64,000 bases of DNA from Bacteroidota bacterium (GTDB lineage: Bacteria > Bacteroidota > Bacteroidia > Sphingobacteriales > Sphingobacteriaceae): contig JAEYZM010000018.1 in assembly GCA_023427985.1 (NCBI GenBank), positions 1 to 64,000 on the forward strand, given 5' to 3'. The notes beneath the pieces are model-generated. The model did not search any database. It was not told where the DNA came from and saw only the letters and a program-made list of their open reading frames with translations. This document shows positions 34,932 through 43,552 of the stretch, piece by piece. Within the stretch, counting starts at the first letter, position 1; each line of letters begins with the position of its first letter. The position numbers and the translations under genes are program-made.

Positions 34932-36251
34932 CTAATAACGCAACCATTTCAACATCTCTTTGAAGGTAACTTTCTTACCATACATCAAAATACCTGTTCT
35001 GTAAATTTTTGCAGCGATCCAAACCGTGCCTAGGAATCCTAATATTAATAGTATCATGGAGCTAATCAATTGCCATGTTGGTACTCCAAATGGAATACGT
35101 ACCATCATCACAACAGGAGAGGTGAGTGGTATCATGGATAACCAAAATGCAATGGGTCCATCGGGATTATTTACAACCGCTGAACTCGCCAATACAAACG
35201 AAAAAATTAATGGAATGGTAACTGGGAACATAAATTGTTGTGTCTCCGCTTCACTGTCGACCGCCGATCCAATTGCTGCGAACAAGGCACTGTACAATAG
35301 ATACCCTGCTAGAAAATAGAATAAGAAACTTCCGATTAGCAGTGGAAAATTGATGGTATTCACTGCTTCTAAAATATTTGCAACAGCTTCATTGTCGATT
35401 CCTTTTGTCGACCCTTCTGCACCACTTAACTGCTCAATTTTATTAACATCTATATTAGAAGTATTACCTGCAAATTTTGCCGATATGCCAGTGCTAATAA
35501 CACTTGTTAATGCTACCCATAAAACAAATTGTGTTAGTCCTACTAATGCAATACCTACAATTTTACCCATCATCAATTGAAAAGGTTTTACAGAAGATAT
35601 TATTACTTCTACGATGCGATTGTTTTTCTCTTCAATAACACCACGCATAACTTGTACTCCGTACAAAAAGATGAATAAGTAGATTAAAATTGAACCCAAC
35701 ATTCCTATTCCATAACTTGCTCCAGCACTCGAATTCTCTTCTCCTTTTTCTGTGATTCGCAAGGTCTGAATAGACACTTCTTGATTCAAGCTTTTTAATA
35801 TATCTCTTGAAATTCCATTCTCTACTAATTTTTTATCTTTCAAACTCGATTCCAATTCTTTCTCAATATAACTTATAGCAGAAATGCTGGCTTGCTTATT
35901 AGAATACAATTCTACATTGTTGAATTTTTTTTCCACCGCATTTTCTGGAATCACTAATAGGTAGACGTTTTCATCCTTTGCAACATCGGCCTTCAACTTC
36001 TCCATATCTTCTGCGCTGAAAACAAATTCCATAGTGTTGGAATTTCGAATGGTATTGTCGAACATATTGGTGCGATCAATCACATTCACAATTTTTTTCG
36101 TATTCATCTCATCGGCATTAACAGCCAACCAAATAGCAACACCATACATTAATCCAATAAGTATGGGACCTAAGAATGTCATTAGAATAAATGATTTCTT
36201 TTTAACTCTACTTAAATATTCGCGAGCTATGATTAATCCTATTTTTTTCAT
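34932..36251 (-). CDS. ABC-2 type export permease (NatB-like)
   Basis: A 439-residue inner-membrane protein. There is one span near the N-terminus (SFILMTFLGPILIGLMYGVAIWLAV), a ~150-residue extracytoplasmic domain, then five spans. The segment YGVQVMRGVIEEKNNRIVEVIISSVKPFQLMMGKI is the conserved ABC-2 loop found in NatB and related sodium or drug exporters. Its ATPase is encoded just upstream (36253-37158), one base apart. The substrate is unknown. Confidence 0.87.
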   Translation of the reverse strand: MKKIGLIIAREYLSRVKKKSFILMTFLGPILIGLMYGVAIWLAVNADEMNTKKIVNVIDRTNMFDNTIRNSNTMEFVFSAEDMEKLKADVAKDENVYLLVIPENAVEKKFNNVELYSNKQASISAISYIEKELESSLKDKKLVENGISRDILKSLNQEVSIQTLRITEKGEENSSAGASYGIGMLGSILIYLFIFLYGVQVMRGVIEEKNNRIVEVIISSVKPFQLMMGKIVGIALVGLTQFVLWVALTSVISTGISAKFAGNTSNIDVNKIEQLSGAEGSTKGIDNEAVANILEAVNTINFPLLIGSFLFYFLAGYLLYSALFAAIGSAVDSEAETQQFMFPVTIPLIFSFVLASSAVVNNPDGPIAFWLSMIPLTSPVVMMVRIPFGVPTWQLISSMILLILGFLGTVWIAAKIYRTGILMYGKKVTFKEMLKWLRY

Positions 36252-36252
36252 C

Positions 36253-37158
36253 TTAATTTTCCCTTACTTTTTTAATAAATATATCGTGTATCGATGGCAG
36301 AATTTCTTTGAATGAAATGATTTCGTATTGTTCATTCACATCACTTAATAATTCCTTTTTCATATTAGCATCTATTAGATTTAGTTCGATGCTGCAGATT
36401 CCTGCATCTTCATACTGACTAATAATCTGATTGGAATATTTTTGCACCACATCGGCATTCAACTTACCTTTGAGTTGAAGTTCGAATTTATTTTCCTTAA
36501 ATGAATTTTGAATTTCTTCAACGGTGCCTTCAAGAATTTTTTTCGATTTGTTGATAAGTGCAATATGGTCACACAATTGCTCTACCGATTCCATACGATG
36601 CGATGAAAAGATAATGGTGCTTCCTTTTTTATTTAACTCTAAAAATTCGTTCTTAATAATATCGGCATTCACCGGATCGAAACCACTGAATGGCTCATCA
36701 AGAATCAACAACTCCGGTTCATGAATTACTGTTGCAATAAATTGAACTTTCTGTTGCATACCCTTTGAAAGTTCTTCCACTTTCTTCGTCCACCAGTTTT
36801 GAATTTCCATTTTCTCAAACCAATACTTAGCACGTTTCAAGGCTTCATTTTTACTGAGTCCTTTGAGTTGAGAAAGGTAGAGAATCTGTTCACCAATCTC
36901 CATCTTTTTGTATAAACCTCGTTCTTCGGGTAAGTATCCAATTTTATCAATATGCGAAGGATTCAATTTTTCATTGTTGAAAATAATCTCACCGCTATCG
37001 GCTGCTGTTATTTGGTTGATGATGCGAATCAAAGAAGTTTTTCCTGCACCATTAGGGCCTAATAGACCAAAGACAGAACCCTTAGGTATAAACATACTTA
37101 CATCGTCTAATGCACGATGGGCTTCGTATTGTTTTACAATATTTTTTATCTCTAACAT
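36253..37158 (-). CDS. ABC exporter ATP-binding protein (NatA-like)
   Basis: A 301-residue cytosolic ATPase: Walker A GLLGPNGAGKTSL near residue 33, Q-loop YLPEERGLYKKM, signature ELSKGMQQKVQF, Walker B LLILDEPFSGFD and H-loop FSSHRM. The C-terminal ~80 residues form the DUF4162-like domain seen in NatA/CcmA-type exporters. It forms a pair with the permease directly downstream. The glutamate-rich Q-loop YLPEERGLY is characteristic of the NatA branch. Confidence 0.9.
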   Translation of the reverse strand: MLEIKNIVKQYEAHRALDDVSMFIPKGSVFGLLGPNGAGKTSLIRIINQITAADSGEIIFNNEKLNPSHIDKIGYLPEERGLYKKMEIGEQILYLSQLKGLSKNEALKRAKYWFEKMEIQNWWTKKVEELSKGMQQKVQFIATVIHEPELLILDEPFSGFDPVNADIIKNEFLELNKKGSTIIFSSHRMESVEQLCDHIALINKSKKILEGTVEEIQNSFKENKFELQLKGKLNADVVQKYSNQIISQYEDAGICSIELNLIDANMKKELLSDVNEQYEIISFKEILPSIHDIFIKKVREN

Positions 37159-37223
37159 GCTAGTAAATTAATAAAATTATTTCCGCTAAAGAAGTTGGCG
37201 CATTTATTTAATAATAATTTTAC

Positions 37224-37250
37224 ATAAAAAAAGCCAGCAATCTGCTGGCT
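37224..37250 (-). terminator. Rho-independent terminator after dnaJ
   Basis: On the minus strand AGCCAGCA pairs with TGCTGGCT across a 3-base loop, followed by seven T residues. It lies 22 bases downstream of the dnaJ stop and separates the grpE-dnaJ unit from the NatA-like gene. Confidence 0.85.
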
Positions 37251-37271
37251 CAAAAATTTTTTTGTGTAAAA

Positions 37272-38426
37272 CTATTCAAAGTATTCTTTCATGCGTTCAA
37301 AGAATCCCTTATCATTTTTGTCTGGATTCGGTTGAAAGTTTTCAGAGCTTTGAAGTTTCTCAAGAATTGCTCGTTCTTCTTTACTAAGATTTTTTGGTGT
37401 CCAAATATTTACATGTACCAATTGATCGCCTTTATGATACGAGTTAATATCTTTTATTCCCTTACCTTTTAATCGAAGAATTTTTCCACCTTGAGTTCCA
37501 GGTTCAATTTTTATTCTCGCCTTTCCATCTATCGTTGGAACCTCCACACTACTTCCTAATGCGGCATCAACAAAACTGATGTATAAATCGTAAATAATAT
37601 TTACACCATCGCGTTTCAATGATTTATGTTCTACTTCTTCTATTAATATTAATAAGTCGCCCGGAATACCACCTCTAGGTGCTGCATTACCTTTGCCCGA
37701 CATCGACAATTGCATGCCTTCTGTTACCCCTGCAGGAATATTGATGCTAATGGTTTCTTCGCCTCTTTGTACACCATCGCCAGAACAGCTGGTACATTTA
37801 GAAGTAATGGTTTGACCTTCGCCATGACAAGCAGGGCAGGTAGTAGTAGTTTGCATTTGACCGAGAATCGTATTCTGCACTCTTCTCACGCTGCCTGCTC
37901 CACCACAAGTTGAACAGGTGCTAAAGGAACCTTTATCTTTTGCTCCAGAGCCTCCGCATGTTTTACAAGAAACCATTTTGTTAACTTTAATGGTTTTCTC
38001 AACACCAGATGCGATCTCTTCTAAAGTTAATTTTACTTTAATACGAAGATTACTTCCTTTCTGTACGCGTCTTCCTCCGCGCGACTGTCCGCCACCACCA
38101 AAGAAACTTTCGAAAGGACTGCCACCAAAAATATCTCCAAATTGACTGAAAATATCTTCCATATTCATATGTCCCGATCCACCACCAAAGCCACCTGCAC
38201 CTTGCGTTCCCGCATGCCCAAACTGATCGTAACGTTGTTTTTTCTCAGGGTTGCTTAATACTTCATACGCTTCAGCAGCCTCTTTAAACTTTTCCTCCGC
38301 CGCTTTATCACCCGGATTTTTATCGGGATGATATTTGATTGCCAATTTGCGGTAGGCCTTCTTGATCTCTTCTGCATCGGCATTCCTAGAAACTCCTAGG
38401 ATATCGTAATAATCTCTTTTTGACAT
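37272..38426 (-). CDS. dnaJ: Chaperone DnaJ (Hsp40)
   Basis: A 384-residue type I Hsp40. It has a J-domain with HPD (YHPDKNPGD, residues ~30-40) and a Gly/Phe-rich linker (GGFGGGSGHMN, FGGGGQSRGG). Four zinc-binding repeats are present (CKTCGGSG, CSTCGGAG, CPACHGEG, CTSCSGDG), followed by the C-terminal substrate-binding domains. It stimulates DnaK ATPase and delivers unfolded clients. grpE is 6 bases upstream on the same strand. dnaK itself is not here; the only Hsp70 in the window is the HscA type. Confidence 0.95.
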   Translation of the reverse strand: MSKRDYYDILGVSRNADAEEIKKAYRKLAIKYHPDKNPGDKAAEEKFKEAAEAYEVLSNPEKKQRYDQFGHAGTQGAGGFGGGSGHMNMEDIFSQFGDIFGGSPFESFFGGGGQSRGGRRVQKGSNLRIKVKLTLEEIASGVEKTIKVNKMVSCKTCGGSGAKDKGSFSTCSTCGGAGSVRRVQNTILGQMQTTTTCPACHGEGQTITSKCTSCSGDGVQRGEETISINIPAGVTEGMQLSMSGKGNAAPRGGIPGDLLILIEEVEHKSLKRDGVNIIYDLYISFVDAALGSSVEVPTIDGKARIKIEPGTQGGKILRLKGKGIKDINSYHKGDQLVHVNIWTPKNLSKEERAILEKLQSSENFQPNPDKNDKGFFERMKEYFE

Positions 38427-38432
38427 AAATTT

Positions 38433-39020
38433 CTAAGCTCCTACAACTACTTTGGCGAAACGAATCACCTTGTCGTTCAATAAATAACCTTTCTCTAATT
38501 CATCCACCACCTTGCCCTTCATTTCCTCAGAAGCTGCCGGTATATTTGTGACCGCCTCGTGCATATCTGTGTCGAAAGCCTTGCCCACACTCGATTCCAT
38601 CTCTTTCAATCCATTCGCAACTAAAGTCGATTTTAATTTATGATGCACCAGATTCAAGCCCTCTTTGATTGCCGCCACATCGGTACTCGTTTCCAATGCT
38701 TTTTGTGCACGATCAAAATCATCCAACACCGTTAACATCGATTTCAGCGTGTCGGCATTCGCAGTCTTCAACAATTCCAAACGCTCTGTACGCGTTCTCT
38801 TCTTAAAGTTTTCGAATTCTGCCATCAATCGTATGTATTGATCTTTCGATTCTTCCAATTCTAATTTCAATTGCTCCTCAACACTCAATTCTACAACCGC
38901 CTCTTTAGCTTCAGTTGATTCATTCGATTGCTCTGCATTGAATTGTTCCTGCTGTTCTGCTGTCATTTCTGTGTTTTCAGACGTATTATTTGTCATATTT
39001 TCTGTCTCTTGCTCTGCCAT
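38433..39020 (-). CDS. grpE: Nucleotide exchange factor GrpE
   Basis: A 195-residue protein. The first ~55 residues are acidic, Gln/Glu-rich and probably disordered. A long coiled coil follows (VEEQLKLELEESKDQYIRLMAEFENFKKRT in pieces), then the beta-wing domain with VGKAFDTDMHEAV and VDELEKGYLLNDKVIRFAKVVV. The motif AEFENFKKR is diagnostic. GrpE ejects ADP from DnaK. It is the first gene of grpE-dnaJ. No classical CIRCE element is visible in the 150 bases upstream. Confidence 0.94.
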   Translation of the reverse strand: MAEQETENMTNNTSENTEMTAEQQEQFNAEQSNESTEAKEAVVELSVEEQLKLELEESKDQYIRLMAEFENFKKRTRTERLELLKTANADTLKSMLTVLDDFDRAQKALETSTDVAAIKEGLNLVHHKLKSTLVANGLKEMESSVGKAFDTDMHEAVTNIPAASEEMKGKVVDELEKGYLLNDKVIRFAKVVVGA

Positions 39021-39096
39021 TTTGTTAAAATATCTATTTTATTCATTTCCATCTATTATTTTCAAATACTTTGCCAATGTACAAATCGTCAGTAAA

Positions 39097-39128
39097 TAAA
39101 AAATCTCTCCGAGCTTTTCAGAGAGATT
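39097..39128 (-). terminator. Terminator after TlpA-like gene
   Basis: Minus-strand AATCTCTC and GAGAGATT form a stem followed by a T run. It lies 46 bases past the stop of the TlpA-like gene and before the grpE start region, separating the two leftward units. Confidence 0.72.
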
Positions 39129-39173
39129 ATTTCTTATGCCGATGTTACCCTGGGCAAGGAATTCGCATGGAAG

Positions 39174-39683
39174 TTACTTCAACAGTTTCTTCAATTCCTC
39201 GTTCAATGCTTCTCCTCTTAAGTTCTTTGCAATGATTACCCCATTCTCGTCCAATAAAAAGTTTTGTGGAATAAATCGCACTTTATAATCGGCACCCGCT
39301 GCCGACTGCCAGCCTTTGAGGTCGCTTACGTGATATGCCCAAACTAAATTATCGGCAGCAATTGCTTTTAACCATGCATCCTTGTTCTTGTCAAGCGATA
39401 CACTATAAATTTCAAAACCTTTTGCCTTTTTGAATTTTGCATCTTTAAATGTTTCATAACTCTTCACCAAATTTGGATTCTCCATTCGACATGGTCCACA
39501 CCAAGATGCCCAAAAATCGATCAATACAATCTTACCTTTAATCGATGATAGTTTTACTTCTTTTCCTTCAGGATTCAACAAGACAATGTCTTTGGCTTTA
39601 TTACCAATTTCAATACCTTCCGATTGTGCGAAAGCAAATGTTGCCAATAGGGCAATGCTTAATGTTATAATTGTTTTTTTCAT
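39174..39683 (-). CDS. TlpA-family periplasmic thiol-disulfide protein
   Basis: A 169-residue protein with a signal peptide (1-19, ending ATFAFAQ) and a thioredoxin fold. The active site is WASWCGPCRME with CGPC at residues 62-65, and the cis-Pro loop is VRFIPQNFLLDENG. Bacteroidota encode many such TlpA/ResA-like proteins, which reduce or oxidise periplasmic thiols, including apocytochromes. It follows ftsE by 3 bases and is likely cotranscribed, but no functional tie to division is evident. Confidence 0.88.
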   Translation of the reverse strand: MKKTIITLSIALLATFAFAQSEGIEIGNKAKDIVLLNPEGKEVKLSSIKGKIVLIDFWASWCGPCRMENPNLVKSYETFKDAKFKKAKGFEIYSVSLDKNKDAWLKAIAADNLVWAYHVSDLKGWQSAAGADYKVRFIPQNFLLDENGVIIAKNLRGEALNEELKKLLK

Positions 39684-39686
39684 ATT

Positions 39687-40370
39687 TTATCCTCTATATC
39701 TGTCTTCCACAATAACGCCATTCTCACATTTTATTATGCGCGAAGGGAATTTCTCTATCATTCTATAATCGTGTGTTGCCATTAATACAGCAGTACCTGT
39801 TTTACTAATTCTCAGTAATAAATTCATAATTTCCACCGATGAATCGGGATCCAAATTCCCCGTTGGTTCATCGGCTAAAATCACCTCTGGATGATTAATC
39901 AAGGCTCTTGCAATTACAACACGCTGCTGCTCACCACCCGATAATTGATGAGGCATTTTATGGTTCTTGCCGGGCAATCCCACTTCATTGAGCACTTCTT
40001 CTAAACGTGCTTTCATCAATGGCTCATCGTCCCATCCAGTTGCTTTCATAACAAAACGCAAATTCTCTTCAACAGTTCTATCGGTAAGCAATTGAAAATC
40101 TTGAAAAACGATTCCCATTTTTCTACGCAAGTAGGGGATATCAGTCTTCTTAATCTTGTTGATATCGTATCCACATACGACTGCTGTACCACTCTGGATT
40201 TTTAAATCGCCGTATATCATTTTTAACAAACTGCTCTTTCCACTTCCAGTTTGGCCAATTAAAAAGATAAATTCACCTTTATTAACATGTAAATTTACCT
40301 TGCTTAAGACCAAATGTTGTCTTTGAAATACTTCTATATTTTCGAGATTAATTATTTGTAATTGATCCAT
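39687..40370 (-). CDS. ftsE: Cell-division ABC ATPase FtsE
   Basis: A 227-residue ATPase: Walker A GQTGSGKSS, Q-loop FQDFQLL, signature LSGGEQQRV, Walker B VILADEPTGNLD and H-loop ATHDYRMIEKF. The segment IPYLRRKMGIVFQDFQLLTDRTV (given here in parts) matches FtsE closely. FtsE with FtsX activates peptidoglycan hydrolases at the septum. ftsX is not adjacent, which is usual in Bacteroidota. It overlaps the small upstream gene by one base. Confidence 0.88.
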   Translation of the reverse strand: MDQLQIINLENIEVFQRQHLVLSKVNLHVNKGEFIFLIGQTGSGKSSLLKMIYGDLKIQSGTAVVCGYDINKIKKTDIPYLRRKMGIVFQDFQLLTDRTVEENLRFVMKATGWDDEPLMKARLEEVLNEVGLPGKNHKMPHQLSGGEQQRVVIARALINHPEVILADEPTGNLDPDSSVEIMNLLLRISKTGTAVLMATHDYRMIEKFPSRIIKCENGVIVEDRYRG

Positions 40371-40573
40371 TAAAACTCCAATTTTTTGATTTCCCCAAAT
40401 GGTAAATCCTTGATTATCTGATTGATTTCCTCTATTCTATCGCCCAAACCACACTTCTCTAATGATTTTTCTGGTCGGTCGACCCGAAAATACGCTAAAA
40501 GTGTGAATTTATCGTCCCTTAATTGAATATAATCGGGGATTTTTGCTATTCCTTTGACTTTAATGATGTACAC
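40370..40573 (-). CDS. Small conserved-looking hypothetical protein upstream of ftsE
   Basis: A 67-residue soluble protein, MYIIKVKGIAKIPDYIQLRDDKFTLL..., ending LPFGEIKKLEF, with no signal or membrane segment. The alternating pattern suggests a small alpha/beta fold. Its stop overlaps the ftsE start by one base, which implies translational coupling and argues that it is real. I do not recognise a family. It may be a partner of FtsE or merely cotranscribed. Confidence 0.62.
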   Translation of the reverse strand: MYIIKVKGIAKIPDYIQLRDDKFTLLAYFRVDRPEKSLEKCGLGDRIEEINQIIKDLPFGEIKKLEF

Positions 40574-40589
40574 GTTCTCTATTTCTAAA

Positions 40590-40619
40590 TTGGATATTAT
40601 TTAATTTCTTATATCTTTG
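40590..40619 (+). promoter_or_regulatory. Strong Bacteroidota-type promoter of the OmpA/TPR lipoprotein gene
   Basis: TTG at 40590-40592 and TATCTTTG at 40612-40619 are separated by exactly 19 bases, a perfect match to TTG-N19-TAnnTTTG. The predicted start of transcription is near 40623, giving a ~60-base AT-rich leader before the ATG at 40686. Confidence 0.75.
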
Positions 40620-40685
40620 CCAACTCACATGAATTGGTAACAAATTTATATTATTCTATTCATTAACAAAATTCAAAAACAAACC

Positions 40686-42398
40686 ATGAAGAACTTAAAA
40701 GTTAAGTTTATTTTTTCGGTTTTAATCTTATCAGCTGTTTTAACAGGTTGTAACGCATTAAAATCGATGCAAAAAAAGTCTAACACTGTAAGTTACGATG
40801 CGAAGCCAAATCCATTAGAAGTGAAAGGCGACAGTGTTGAAGTAGTAATTACAGGAAAATACCCTGTAAAATATTTCGATAAGAAAACTACTGTTAGTTT
40901 AAATCCAACTTTAAATTACGAAGGTGGATCAATGAAACTACGTCCAATGACTTTAAAAGGTGAAGGTGTTACCACTGAAGGTGTAACAATTAGTAAGGCT
41001 TCTGGAGGTTCATTTAGCTACAGAGATAAAGTAGCTTATAAACCAGAAATGAAGACTTCTACTTTAACTGTTAATCCTACTGGTACAAGAGGATCTAAAT
41101 CTTTAGCATTTGGTGAAGTGAAAGTTGCAGAAGGTACATTAACTACTGCTTTAACTGCTGAAACATCGGATATGCCTATGTTAGGTGCCGATAATTTTGC
41201 AAAGGTTGTTCCTGTAGAAGTAAAAGGGAAAATCTTATTCGAAATTGATAGAGCAGTTGTACGCGATAATCAAAAGAAGAGTGCCGACATGAAAGCGTTT
41301 GAGAAATTTATTAAAGCTGGAAATCAATTGACAGGAATTTCAATTTCTTCATATGCTTCTCCAGATGGTGAATTAAAAAGAAACGATCAATTATCGGTTC
41401 AAAGAACTGACGCTACGTATAAGTATTTCTTAACTTGGTTAAAGAAAGCTGGTGTTGCTCAAGTGAATGATAGCTCATTCTACAAGAAATCAGCTACAGC
41501 TGAGGACTGGGATGGATTAAAGCAAATCGCTGCTGGTTCAGATTTAGCGGATAAAGATCAAATTGTGAACATCGTATCTACAATATCTGATGCTGATGAG
41601 CGTGAAAAAGAAATTAAAAAATTAAAATCATACCGTAAAATTGCCGATAAATTATTGCCTCAATTGCGTAGATCAGAAGTTACATTAATTGCTACTGAGA
41701 AACGTAAAGCAGATTCAGTAATTTCTAAAATGGCAAAAGTGGATACATCGAAATTAACAGTAGAGGAGTGGTTATACGCTGCAACTTTAACTGCGAACAA
41801 CGATGAGAAATTGGCTATTTACAATAGAACAGCTGTAAATCATCCATCGGATTGGAGAGCAAAAAATAATATTGCATACATTTATTTAACACAAGGTGGT
41901 AAAGCTGATCAAGCATTATCATTGTTAAACGAATCGGCAAAATTAAGCAAAGACAATGCTGTTATTTACAACAACATGGGTGTTGCTTATGCTCAAAAGA
42001 AAGATTATGTGAATGCTGAGAAAAATTACAACTTAGCTAAATCCTTAGGTGCTCAAAATAATATGAACTTAGGGAATTTAAAAGTACGTCAAGGCGATTA
42101 CGCTGCAGCATCTAACTATTACGGTGCGTCAAATGCTTGTTCATACAATGCAGCATTATCTGCAACATTAGCAGGTAATTATGATGCAGCTAAGAAGAAT
42201 GCCGACTGTGCTCCACAAAATGCAGCAACATTCTATTTGAAAGCAATTATTGGTGCTCGTTCTAATAACTTAGACATGTTAACTACTAACTTAACAAGAG
42301 CAATCAGAGAAGATGCATCTTATAGAACTAAAGCTCAAAAAGATTTAGAATTCAAAAAATATTTAGAAACTGATGCATTCAAAGCTGCTATCAGATAA
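40686..42398 (+). CDS. Abundant-looking lipoprotein with OmpA-like and TPR regions
   Basis: A 570-residue lipoprotein (signal LSAVLTGCNA, Cys22). Residues ~45-190 are beta-rich and repetitive (VEVKGKILFEI type strands). About 190-260 resembles the OmpA-C peptidoglycan-binding fold (GKILFEIDRAVVRDNQ, ISISSYASPDGELKRNDQLSVQR). The C-terminal ~200 residues are TPR-like (AIYNRTAVNHPSDWRAKNNIAYIYL, AVIYNNMGVAYAQKKDYVNAEKNY in parts). Codon choice is strongly biased (GGT, GCA, TTA), and the promoter and terminator are near ideal, suggesting high expression. It is probably an outer-membrane to cell-wall linker; no named homologue is recognised. Confidence 0.75.
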   Translation: MKNLKVKFIFSVLILSAVLTGCNALKSMQKKSNTVSYDAKPNPLEVKGDSVEVVITGKYPVKYFDKKTTVSLNPTLNYEGGSMKLRPMTLKGEGVTTEGVTISKASGGSFSYRDKVAYKPEMKTSTLTVNPTGTRGSKSLAFGEVKVAEGTLTTALTAETSDMPMLGADNFAKVVPVEVKGKILFEIDRAVVRDNQKKSADMKAFEKFIKAGNQLTGISISSYASPDGELKRNDQLSVQRTDATYKYFLTWLKKAGVAQVNDSSFYKKSATAEDWDGLKQIAAGSDLADKDQIVNIVSTISDADEREKEIKKLKSYRKIADKLLPQLRRSEVTLIATEKRKADSVISKMAKVDTSKLTVEEWLYAATLTANNDEKLAIYNRTAVNHPSDWRAKNNIAYIYLTQGGKADQALSLLNESAKLSKDNAVIYNNMGVAYAQKKDYVNAEKNYNLAKSLGAQNNMNLGNLKVRQGDYAAASNYYGASNACSYNAALSATLAGNYDAAKKNADCAPQNAATFYLKAIIGARSNNLDMLTTNLTRAIREDASYRTKAQKDLEFKKYLETDAFKAAIR

Positions 42399-42417
42399 TT
42401 AGAAAATTCTACACAAT

Positions 42418-42453
42418 AAAAAAGGGGTTCAATTTAAATTGAACCCCTTTTTT
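42418..42453. terminator. Bidirectional terminator
   Basis: A perfect palindrome in which AAAAAAGGGGTTCAA pairs with TTGAACCCCTTTTTT around an AT core. The A and T tracts on both sides allow use by the lipoprotein gene (ends 42398, +) and the converging acyl-CoA reductase gene (ends 42470, -). Confidence 0.93.
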
Positions 42454-42469
42454 ATTAGTATTAAATGGA

Positions 42470-43480
42470 TTATAAACTTTGTAGAAATGTTAGGGTATCT
42501 ACACCATCGGCATAGTCATTTAATGCTGGACATTGACTCTGTCCAAAATCAAAGCATGGAATCGAGCTTGTGATTTTAATATTACTCACTATGCATTGTA
42601 TGTTATCAGCAATAGCATTAAGTTTATCTTCCAACATTTCTAATGAGTCGTAATACTCAAAATATAAAACAGATAATGCTGCTTGCAATTGTTCAGATTC
42701 TTTGAAGATTAAAAATCCAGTGTCAAAATGTTCTTCACGATTTACGAGGTATATCGACTTGTAATAATTGTAATTGTTATAGTATTTATGATGATCAATT
42801 ACATATTGATACGCTTGTAAATTGTCTAGAATAAATTTGAAATCGTAATTCTTTGGAATGAACACTTTACTTACATTTCTACAGCCCTGACCGTAATAAC
42901 TAAAAATATCTAAACCCAATCTTTGTATGTCATTTGAAGTTGTTTCCTCATTGATCACAGCGATACTTGTCCTGTTTTTTCGTATCAATCGAGGCACATG
43001 CTTAAAATACTGTTCAAAATGATTTGCAGTATTGGTGCTGCCTGTAGCTATAAGCGCATCAATGCTGTTTAGCTTTTCTGGATATTCTATTTTGCTAGCC
43101 CAACTTGGTTCATAACGGATTAGTTTCTCTAGTAGCGCAGGAATCAATACCGAATCTTGAGAAGACAATTTGATGCATGCGATATGTCCAGATGCTAAGA
43201 CCGAAATAACATCGTGAAAACCAACCATTGGAATATTGCCCGCTAAAATTAATCCAATCCGTTTGGGACTTTGTTCCTTAAACGAATAGGCGCTCAACCA
43301 TGCACTCGTTGACTGCTCCGCCAACAAATCGGCCCAAGCCTTTGTTGCTCTTGAAAGTTCTGCTTGGGTAAACCAAGAATTCTGATTTCGTGCCCTGTCT
43401 AATAGTGTATTTAATTCATCCGATGGTTCATTAAGAAACATGGACAATTGATTTAAACTTTCTATGATACTTTTCTGCAT
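42470..43480 (-). CDS. LuxC-like acyl-CoA reductase
   Basis: A 336-residue member of the aldehyde-dehydrogenase-like LuxC family. Visible elements are KRIGLILAGNIPMVGFHDVISVL (nucleotide-binding region, shown without interruption only in part), ALIATGSTNTANHFEQYF, RKNRTSIAVI and the probable catalytic Cys in YYGQGCRNVSKVFIP. LuxC enzymes reduce fatty acyl-CoA to aldehyde. This form is shorter than bioluminescence LuxC (~480), as usual for the Bacteroidota family. It is divergent from a dicluster ferredoxin gene with a 72-base gap. Role unknown. Confidence 0.82.
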   Translation of the reverse strand: MQKSIIESLNQLSMFLNEPSDELNTLLDRARNQNSWFTQAELSRATKAWADLLAEQSTSAWLSAYSFKEQSPKRIGLILAGNIPMVGFHDVISVLASGHIACIKLSSQDSVLIPALLEKLIRYEPSWASKIEYPEKLNSIDALIATGSTNTANHFEQYFKHVPRLIRKNRTSIAVINEETTSNDIQRLGLDIFSYYGQGCRNVSKVFIPKNYDFKFILDNLQAYQYVIDHHKYYNNYNYYKSIYLVNREEHFDTGFLIFKESEQLQAALSVLYFEYYDSLEMLEDKLNAIADNIQCIVSNIKITSSIPCFDFGQSQCPALNDYADGVDTLTFLQSL

Positions 43481-43516
43481 TTTGTAATTTTTTAAACCTA
43501 AATAAGGTTTATGTGT

Positions 43517-43524
43517 TATATTTG
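43517..43524 (+). promoter_or_regulatory. Putative -7 element of dicluster ferredoxin gene
   Basis: TATATTTG matches TAnnTTTG and ends 28 bases before the ATG at 43553. A small dyad AAACC/GGTTT at about 43493-43510 lies just upstream, between the divergent genes, and could be regulatory. Confidence 0.5.
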
Positions 43525-43552
43525 CAACGCAAAAATAGAGAGATTATTTAGA

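Noticed and set aside
39021..39096. CIRCE or other heat-shock operator upstream of grpE
   Set aside because: No TTAGCACTC-N9-GAGTGCTAA-like inverted repeat is present in the gap.
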